Positions 8,222 to 13,068 of a stretch of DNA of 13,068 nucleotides are shown here, in pieces. A program made the translations under genes and the position numbers. The DNA comes from Candidatus Latescibacterota bacterium (GTDB lineage: Bacteria; Latescibacterota; MVCY01; DTYK01). The notes below the pieces were generated by a model, which saw only the letters and a list, made by a program, of their open reading frames with translations, was not told the origin of the DNA and made no database searches. The first letter of the stretch is position 1; each line of letters begins with the position of its first letter. Where the stretch lies: contig DTYK01000081.1 in NCBI GenBank assembly GCA_012961925.1, positions 1 through 13,068 on the forward strand, read 5' to 3'.

Positions 8222-8250
8222 AAAATACCAAACTCTAAAGAAAATGTCAA
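8222..8250 (-). promoter_or_regulatory. Sigma70-type promoter for DUF2961-lptB-rpoN
   Basis: Minus strand: TTGACA (8250-8245, perfect -35), a 17-base spacer, then TATTTT (8227-8222, -10 with 4/6 matches). Transcription would start near 8215, giving a ~120-base leader before the DUF2961 start codon. It is the clearest promoter in the window. Confidence 0.75.
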
Positions 8251-8476
8251 CAGGAAAGAGGACTTCTCAAAAACCTCGCCCTGGTAAGTCAGCCGGGAGG
8301 CTGTCTTGTTTCACTGGGGAGGAGTTTCAGGAGGAGTCCTGCTTTTGCCGTTTCCTTTTAGGATCAGAGGGGTTCTTGCCGTATTATGGCCCTGGGATGT
8401 GGCATAGCATGGCGTGGAGGTGGGCACTCGGCCGGTCGAGTAAGACCCTGAGGGATGAATGTAAGGTTATAGATCT
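8251..8476. other. Non-coding stretch between the promoter and the kinase remnant
   Basis: With the leader (8095-8250) this makes ~380 bases without a gene. The kinase homology stops at 8477 and the open frame behind it (to 8384) no longer resembles a kinase; the G1 box DNGxGI is not found in any frame. A plus-strand open frame crosses the region but has no ribosome site or recognisable motif. No repeat or RNA was identified. Confidence 0.4.
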
Positions 8477-8978
8477 GCCGATCCTCGGTTCTGTGGGTCC
8501 CTCTGTAGGGGCGTTCAATTGAACGCCCCCACAGAACTCCGGCTGATCCTGCACCGCCTGAATGGCATTCAACAGAAGATTGATCAGAACCTGTTCGATC
8601 AATTCTGGATCGGCTGTCAATTCAAGACCTTCCGGGTCCACGTTCATGTGAAACCGGATGACTTTGTCCAGAATCTGGGGACGCATGAGCTGCTCAACTC
8701 GTGCGAAAAGCTCCCCAATGGAGAAGATTTGGAAATGGGGCTTCGGAATGCGGGTGAGATTTCTATAGGCATCAACGAAATGCAACAATCCTTCGTTTCT
8801 GGATCGTCCCAAGCGCGCTGCGGATATCGTCTATAGTTTCAACACTTGTCCCCTTGTTCAGCTCTTGATTGCCCAAAGGCTCCGCTAAGAGGTCATTAAC
8901 GGTGGAAGCTAAGGAAGCAATGGGGGTGACGGAGTTCATGATCTCATGGGTGAGAACACGAATAAGGTTTTGCCAGGC
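8477..8978 (-). pseudogene. Sensor histidine kinase remnant (HisKA plus start of HATPase)
   Basis: Two frames on the minus strand together give the core of an NtrY/AtoS-like kinase. From 8978: AWQNLIRVLTHEIMNSVTPI, then ASLASTVNDLL, the dimerisation/phosphoacceptor domain, with the phospho-His codon at 8948-8946 (LTHE). This frame is lost at about 8795-8812. A second frame continues RNEGLLHFVDAYRNLTRIP and on to the ATP-binding N box, ELIEQVLINLLLNAIQAV. At 8489-8536 an insertion of 16 codons splits the sequence between PE and PRIG without changing frame. Homology ends at 8477, before the G1 and G2 boxes, so ATP binding and catalysis are lost. N-terminal sensor and membrane segments are also missing: at 8978 the sequence switches abruptly to a permease tail on the other strand. 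Kinases of this type usually partner sigma54-dependent response regulators; none is in the window. Confidence 0.88.
8488..8537. repeat. Palindromic element inserted in frame into the kinase remnant
   Basis: Arms GTTCTGTGGG (8488-8497) and CCCACAGAAC (8528-8537) are perfect 10-bp inverted repeats. Inside lies a perfect 22-bp palindrome at 8508-8529 (GGGGCGTTCAA and its complement), which extends to 8503-8534 with one mismatch. CTGTGGG at 8491 and CTGTAGGGG at 8503 form a partial direct repeat. On the minus strand the insertion corresponds to 48 bases (8489-8536), 16 sense codons with no stop, placed between the Pro-Glu and Pro-Arg-Ile-Gly codons of the kinase. It looks like a small mobile palindrome (MITE- or RPE-like). 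No transposase is present, and copies elsewhere cannot be checked here. Confidence 0.75.
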
Positions 8979-9145
8979 CCATTGCCTATTATGCCATGGA
9001 CTGTTGGCTGCAGGGTTTTGCCTACCGCATAAATATAGGATTGAGGACTTTTCTTCTGGCAGGAGCCATTGCCTTGGTGACGGTGAGTTTTCAAGCGGTC
9101 AAAGCGGCGCTGGCCAATCCGGTGGAGGCATTGCGGTATGAGTGA
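8978..9145 (+). pseudogene. C-terminal remnant of an FtsX/MacB-type ABC transporter permease
   Basis: The plus strand reads PIAYYAMDCWLQGFAYRINI, then GLRTFLLAGAIALVTVSFQA and VKAALANPVEALRYE, ending at TGA 9143-9145. This is the last transmembrane helix and the conserved C-terminus (ANPVxxLRYE) of the large family of FtsX/MacB-like permeases of macrolide/lipoprotein-type ABC exporters. A stop lies just upstream (8963-8965) and everything 5' of ~8978, some 700 residues, is missing. The break coincides with the point where the minus-strand kinase homology begins. The remnant cannot work. In related genomes such permeases are often encoded beside kinase/NtrC-type regulators and TolC proteins, which fits the other fragments in this window. 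Confidence 0.82.
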
Positions 9146-9256
9146 CCACAAGGCGCAAAGAATAAAGTGCGGAGCACGAAGGGCACGACGTGGGCAAGAA
9201 GGTATCGAAGAGTAATTTTACCCTCTGGTGGATGAGAGTCAAGCTTTATCAGTACC

Positions 9257-10564
9257 CTATGCGTTTTCTAAGGTCCAGATCCAGAAGGGGATTACGTGTA
9301 TGGTTCTATTCCCTTTTGTTAGGATGTCCCGCTGATTCCGGGTTATAATCGTGGCTTCAGAGAGGCCCAGTTCCTCCATGGCTAGCCACAATGAATCCAC
9401 TTCTCTCTTTCTGGTCGCGGGGTCGGTAAGTTGTTCGCTGACTTGTATCAACTCGTGGACGGCACCCTGCTTCAGGGTAACAAAGTCGATTTCTTTACCT
9501 GTTGATGTTCTATAATAATAGATTTCATCACCGTGAAATTCTCGTCGCAGCTGATTATAGACCATCGTTTCCAACAGGCGCCCCGTGTTGTAGGAACGGG
9601 CACTGATTAAGGCTGTGACCAGCCCATGGTCTACTACATAGATTTTACGGTAATTCACCTGCCTTTTCCGCAAAGAATCGGAAAAAATAGAGACCAAAGA
9701 AAAACAATATGCGTCTTCAAGGTAGGAGAGATAACTGTGTAAGGTATCTTTGGAACACTTGTATCCTTGAGATTTCGAATCCCGGTAAAATTTATGGACA
9801 CTGAACGGATTGGCGTTGTTCGACAACAGAGACTTTAACAGATATTTGATAAGGCTGTGATTTCTGATCTCATATCGTTCGATCAGATCTTTATAGAGAA
9901 TCATGCTAAAGTAATCTTGGAGGATCTTGAGCCGAAATTCTTCGGCACAGTCGGCAACTTCCGGAAACCCTCCTTTGAAAAGATAGGTCTCAAAGGCGTT
10001 GACAATATGAGACCTGCCTCTGGAGGAGCTTGGATCAGCCGGGATATTTTTGAACCGGAGATATTCGGCGAAACTGAATGGAAATATCTCAAAAGAAAGC
10101 GTTCTTCCCCGTAAGGATGTTGCGATCTCCTTGCTTAAAAGCCTTGACGAAGAGCCTGTGATGTTTATCTGGACGTTTTCTGTATCGTGGATTCTTCGGA
10201 CAAACCTTTCCCAATGGGCGATATTTTGAATTTCATCAAAGAATAGGAAGGTCCCTTTTTCTTTAAACGCCGGATACATTTCATAATAGGCGTTTAAAAT
10301 TGTCGAAAAATCGGATACATCTAAGGGAAGGAGGCGTTCGTCTTCAAAATTGATGAATAGAATTCTTTCTTTCTCAACCCCTTGTTTAAGGAGGTCATCG
10401 ATAAGTTGGTAGAAAGTAAACGTTTTTCCGGACCGGCGTATCCCCATAAGGCAGCGAATCTTATTTTTCGGAGAGGAAAGATCAAACATTCTCCGGGTGT
10501 AAGCCGGAATCTCACGTTGATGAAAATCGGAGATGATCTCTTTGATAAGGATTGTATCTACCAC
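9257..10564 (-). CDS. AAA ATPase, AAA_14/DUF4143 family
   Basis: 435 aa, apparently intact. N-terminal AAA domain: Walker A GIRRSGKT (residues ~41-48), Walker B TFLFFDEIQN, then ITGSSSRLLSKE and SLRGRT with a possible Arg finger. The C-terminal DUF4143 domain has its usual nuclease-like pattern (YYYRTSTGKEIDFV, then ELIQVSEQLTDPATRKRE). The function of this family is unknown; it is widespread in accessory regions. Start: GTG at 10564 with AGGA 5 bases upstream; the frame is open to a TTG at 10588, but that codon lies within the promoter's -10. The gene is visibly richer in A+T than lptB, rpoN or the DUF5916 gene, which suggests transfer. It has its own promoter (10588-10616) and operator-like repeat (10565-10590), and its arrival appears to have cut off the HepT remnant. 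Confidence 0.92.
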   Translation of the reverse strand: MVDTILIKEIISDFHQREIPAYTRRMFDLSSPKNKIRCLMGIRRSGKTFTFYQLIDDLLKQGVEKERILFINFEDERLLPLDVSDFSTILNAYYEMYPAFKEKGTFLFFDEIQNIAHWERFVRRIHDTENVQINITGSSSRLLSKEIATSLRGRTLSFEIFPFSFAEYLRFKNIPADPSSSRGRSHIVNAFETYLFKGGFPEVADCAEEFRLKILQDYFSMILYKDLIERYEIRNHSLIKYLLKSLLSNNANPFSVHKFYRDSKSQGYKCSKDTLHSYLSYLEDAYCFSLVSIFSDSLRKRQVNYRKIYVVDHGLVTALISARSYNTGRLLETMVYNQLRREFHGDEIYYYRTSTGKEIDFVTLKQGAVHELIQVSEQLTDPATRKREVDSLWLAMEELGLSEATIITRNQRDILTKGNRTIHVIPFWIWTLENA

Positions 10565-10590
10565 ATTTGTCCTTTCTTGATAGGACAAAT
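10565..10590 (-). promoter_or_regulatory. Inverted repeat (likely operator) across the DUF4143 transcription start
   Basis: ATTTGTCCT (10590-10582) and AGGACAAAT (10573-10565) are perfect 9-bp inverted repeats with an 8-base spacer. The upstream arm overlaps the -10 box, and the downstream arm contains the AGGA ribosome site and touches the GTG start. Because transcription should begin inside the repeat, a DNA operator is more likely than an RNA hairpin; if transcription begins further upstream, it would hide the ribosome site. It suggests tight control of the ATPase. No regulator gene is nearby. Confidence 0.65.
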
Positions 10591-10616
10591 ATAATAAAAT
10601 ATTTCCTTATTTGCAA
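10588..10616 (-). promoter_or_regulatory. Sigma70-type promoter for the DUF4143 ATPase
   Basis: TTGCAA (10616-10611, -35 with 4/6 matches), a 17-base spacer, TATATT (10593-10588, -10 with 5/6 matches). The surrounding sequence is A+T rich. The expected start, near 10581, leaves a leader of only about 17 bases before the GTG codon. Confidence 0.6.
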
Positions 10617-10625
10617 GGATATTTT

Positions 10626-10826
10626 ATGCAATTCTTGACGGGTCTGACGGAATGCAGGAGAAATCGCCCGTGCGGTTTCTCCGATAATTTCAAGAAGGCG
10701 TACCGGGGAGAGGTTCAGTATCTCATCGGCATCGAAAGCTCACGTGACCGACCTTTGGCAAAGCTGGTCGCCTTCCGTGTGGCATTGAGTATGTGTCAGG
10801 CGTACCACATCTTCATGGCTGGACAT
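10626..10826 (-). pseudogene. HEPN-domain toxin (HepT/DUF86) remnant, frameshifted and truncated
   Basis: Three frames spliced together give a HepT N-terminus: MSSHEDVVRLTH from the ATG at 10826; then ILNATRKATSFAKGRSREL after a frameshift near 10790; then FDADEILNLSPVRLLEIIGE and TARAISPAFRQTRQEL after a second shift near 10747. Homology stops at about 10626-10629, where the promoter region of the DUF4143 gene begins. The C-terminal part, with the RNase motif (R-x4-6-H, usually MRNxLxH), is gone, so no active toxin can be made. The start overlaps the 3' end of the nucleotidyltransferase remnant by 14 bases, the normal layout of mntA-hepT operons. Complete family members are ~110-120 aa. Confidence 0.78.
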
Positions 10827-11132
10827 AGGCGACCTCTGCCTCCTTCAGCACCTCGTCCCGGAAGTAGCGGCTGAGACACTGTGGAGTGTTCATATCCACC
10901 TTCCGCTCGCCGAGGAGACTGGAGAGTTCCAGCTCCATACCCGCGAGTCTGATCAGACCAGGGACATGCCCAGGCTCGAACTCTACCAAGACATCCATGT
11001 CACTCTCCGGGACAAAATCCTCACGCAATACAGAACCGAAGAAGGAGAGTTTGCGGATATGGTCTCGTCGGCAAAAAGTATAATAATTATTGGCACAAAA
11101 GGCAAGTGGAAAATCTCAGGGAGATGACTCAT
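10813..11132 (-). pseudogene. Minimal nucleotidyltransferase (MntA-like antitoxin), 5' end disrupted
   Basis: The conserved body FCRRDHIRKLSFFGSVLRED is followed by FVPESDMDVLVEFEPGHVPG and, near the end, LSRYFRDEVLKEAEVAYVQP. It has the nucleotidyltransferase signature GS...R with SDMDVLVEF (DxD pair) and the usual C-terminus. In this frame no start codon lies between the TGA at 11118-11116 and the conserved region. A plausible start, ATG 11132 with M-S-H-L-P-E-I, lies in another frame, so a frameshift at roughly 11080-11110 is needed. MntA enzymes AMPylate and silence the HEPN toxin HepT; here both partners are damaged. A non-standard start that leaves the antitoxin working cannot be fully excluded, since the catalytic motif itself is intact. 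Confidence 0.78.
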
Positions 11133-11255
11133 GTTTAGGAACTATTGCTCGTATCCATAGATGGTCAACGGATCCAGACAGATTCGTCAGGGTTCATTAA
11201 AAGGGATTCTTATTACAACTTCAAAAATATTTGGTGCTTATACCGGGAGGATACG

Positions 11256-12191
11256 ATGAAGACATATTTTGGCCTTATCGCCGGGTTGCTTTTGCTGGCA
11301 TCGCTGGTCACGCCCAGGAGAAGCTGGCCTTAGACCTAAATCGCGTTTTAGGACTTGCCTTCAGAAACAATCCTGAGGTGGTGGACGCCCGGCTTGACAT
11401 CCGGGTGGTGGGGGGCCGATCTGATCGCCTCAAAGGGCAGGTTCCTCCCCTCACTGGAATCCAGGCTGAGTCACAACCGCCAGGGCACTTCTTCCCCTAT
11501 CTTAAGCAAGACTCGGGGCCTGGTCAGGACCAATCAAAGCTATAGTATGGATACAAATCTGAACTGGAGCCTGGTCAGCGGCGGCAGAAATCTATCGACC
11601 CTAAAGGCAGAAAAGATCTCAAAACAGATGGCCGAACTTAACTACGAGAGAACGAGGCAGGATGTAGCGCTCAAAGTGGCGGAACGATATCTCGCCTGTT
11701 TGAAGGCCAGGAGGATGGTGGAGATATCCGAGCAGGCCCTGGAGAGGAGCAAGGCTCAACTGGAGAGGACAGAGGCCCTGTTTCGGGTGGGCTCTGTCCC
11801 CCGGGCCGATGTGCTTGGACAAAAAGTCCAACTGGGAACCGAAAGGCTGAAGCTCATCAAGGCCAGGATGGATTACAAGGAGGCTGTAGCAGATCTTCTC
11901 TTCATCCTGAGGATAGAGCCCCGGGGCCAGGAACTGGAGCTGAGGGATATAGAGATAGATTTAACCTATGAGCATATTGGATTTAAAGAGGCATTGCAGA
12001 GGGCGCTGGAGAACCTGCGTCTTGCCGAAGAGAGATACCGACTTGGTTCCGGGATCCTGCTGGACCAGATCACCGCTTCAGTGCAGCTTCGGGAGGCAGA
12101 GGCAGACCATGTAAGTGCCCTCTACGATTATATGCTGGCCCGGATGAGGCTGAAAAATGCAATGGGCACGCTGGAGAGTCAGAGGAGGTGA
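11256..12191 (+). pseudogene. TolC-family outer-membrane efflux protein, frameshifted and internally deleted
   Basis: The start is clear: GGGAGG, 5 bases, ATG at 11256, then MKTYFGLIAGLLLLA, a signal peptide. The frame ends at TAG... (11331-11333), but the neighbouring frame supplies the continuation, AGHAQEKLALDLNRVLGLAF then RNNPEVVDARLDI. Around a run of six G (11410-11415) the first frame takes over again with ADLIASKGRFLPSLESRL and runs to the TGA at 12189-12191, so the two shifts cancel. TolC features: long amphipathic helices, RYLACLKARRMVEI, LFRVGSVPRADVL, and near the end LRLAEERYRLGSGILLDQIT. Between FKEALQRALEN and LRLAEERY (~12005-12015) roughly 120 residues of the second TolC repeat appear to be missing; the reconstruction is ~312 aa against 430-480 usual. 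The next gene starts 7 bases after its stop, with the shared AGGAGG at its end. Confidence 0.88.
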
Positions 12192-12198
12192 TACAACA

Positions 12199-13016
12199 AT
12201 GGAATTAGTTAGGAGGATCGCCGCTGTTCCTATAGCTGCTGCCACCCTCACCCTGCTTTCCCGCCTAAAGGGGTTTGCCTATACCCTAAAAGAGAGCTTC
12301 CATGAGACGCTCTCCCGGGAAGGGGCGGTCAAACTGAGTGTGAGCAACAGAAATGGCAGTATCGAGGTTAGCCCCTGGCAGGAGGAGGAGATTAAGATAG
12401 AGGCCACAAAGCAGATAAAGGCAGCCGACAAAAGGAAGGCCAAAGACTACGCCGGGAAGTTAAAGATTGAGATATTCCGGGAGGGCAGAGAGATTATCGT
12501 CAGGACAATCCGTCCTGAACCAGTGAAAGGAGGGGTTTCTGGCGTATCTTCGGGCTCAGGGATATCTTTGAAAGGGAGATCCAGGCGAAGGTTGACTTTA
12601 ACATCCGTGTCCCGGAACGGTTTGAGCTCCACCTCCGGAGCCGCAACGGGAGCATCAAAACCGGCAGCATACAGGGAGATATAACCGGGGAAACCAGAAA
12701 CGGCGGCATCCAAACCGATAGAACAGAGGGCAAGATCTTTGTTAGGAGCAGAAACGGTAGAATACAGATATCAGAGATCACCGGGGCGTTAGATGCGGAG
12801 ACGAGAAACGGTGAGATCTTGCTCTCCGAAATCACTGGATCAGTGAAGGCTGCGACGAGGAACGGCAATATCCGACTTGACCGGGCGGATGAAGATGTCT
12901 CTGCCCACAGCAGAAACGGCAACATCTTCCTTTTGAAGATTGGAGGCGCAGTGAAGGCCACAACAAGAAATGGGGATATCACCATCAGAAAATCAAAGGA
13001 GGGGACACAACAGTAG
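12199..13016 (+). pseudogene. DUF4097-type beta-helix repeat protein with one frameshift
   Basis: ATG at 12199, with AGGAGG 10 bases upstream inside the TolC stop region, so the pair is an operon. The N-terminus has a hydrophobic, signal-like segment (IAAVPIAAATLTLLSRLKGF). The first frame gives VKLSVSNRNGSIEVSPWQEE and so on to VRTIRPEPVKGG. After GGAGGGG (12529-12535) the reading moves to another frame, FWRIFGLRDIFEREIQAKVD, and runs to TAG at 13014-13016. The second part holds seven rungs of ~19-21 residues, each with an R-N-G-x-I core (SRNGSI, TRNGGI, SRNGRI, TRNGEI, TRNGNI, SRNGNI, TRNGDI), as in DUF4097/adhesin-like beta-helices. With one base restored in the G run it would be a ~272-residue secreted protein. 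Such genes are often found near TolC/ABC export genes; their role is unknown. Confidence 0.82.
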
Positions 13017-13068
13017 GGTTGGCTAAAAAAGCGGCTATGTTCAGGTGCTTGAACCCCTGTACATGACA

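Noticed and set aside
7974..8522. Plus-strand open frame of 182 codons from the DUF2961 gene into the kinase remnant
   Set aside because: It runs across the promoter, leader and palindrome of minus-strand elements and shows no motif; it is best explained as a chance frame.
9146..9256. Short gap between the permease remnant and the DUF4143 stop, checked for an attachment site or repeat
   Set aside because: No direct repeat matching the other side of the ATPase gene and no terminator was seen.
13021..13060. Small inverted repeat GTTCA/TGAAC with a T run on the minus strand at the right edge
   Set aside because: Five-base stem and the T run is separated by about 8 bases; not a convincing terminator in either direction.

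Overview
The window reads as a chromosomal segment of a Gram-negative bacterium. It carries an LptB ATPase (LPS export), an outer-membrane beta-barrel of the CBM9-like/DUF5916 type, a TolC-family protein and the FtsX/MacB-type permease tail that is common in uncultured lineages of the Fibrobacteres-Chlorobi-Bacteroidetes sphere and its neighbours. That lineage is an inference from family content; there is no marker here to fix a phylum. No tRNA, rRNA, CRISPR array or complete insertion sequence was seen.

Left part (1-8250), almost all on the minus strand. Reading in the direction of transcription: a good sigma70-type promoter with a strong 5'-leader stem-loop (8169-8250), a DUF2961/GH172-type glycosidase, lptB, rpoN and a rho-independent terminator (4763-4791). 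Then come a large secreted CBM9-like/DUF5916 protein, a B12-binding radical SAM protein with extra cysteine clusters, a small secreted protein whose signal peptide is broken by a TAA codon, and the first residues of another secreted protein running off the left edge. The five large genes are intact.

Right part (8250-13068) is a genetic graveyard with one intact gene in it. A sensor histidine kinase remnant (minus strand, frameshifted, with a 48-bp palindromic insertion that keeps frame) abuts the last ~55 codons of an ABC-type permease (plus strand) at a sharp junction near 8978. Next is an intact AAA ATPase of the AAA_14/DUF4143 type with its own promoter and an inverted repeat across the transcription start. 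Upstream of it lie broken remains of an MntA/HepT (nucleotidyltransferase/HEPN) pair. On the plus strand follow a TolC-family gene with two compensating frameshifts and an apparent internal deletion, and a DUF4097-type repeat protein with one frameshift in a G run.

How it fits together: LptB and sigma54 are housekeeping and form the conserved core. The kinase (of the type usually paired with sigma54 activators), the MacB-like permease, the TolC protein and the DUF4097 protein look like scattered pieces of one former tripartite export locus, broken up and invaded by a toxin-antitoxin pair and the DUF4143 ATPase. I do not see a convincing new multi-gene system. The most unusual items are the frame-preserving palindromic insertion, the cysteine-rich radical SAM protein, the operator-like repeat at the DUF4143 gene and the clustering of broken genes. 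Several of the single-base breaks lie in or near homopolymers, so assembly error has to be excluded before they are called biological.
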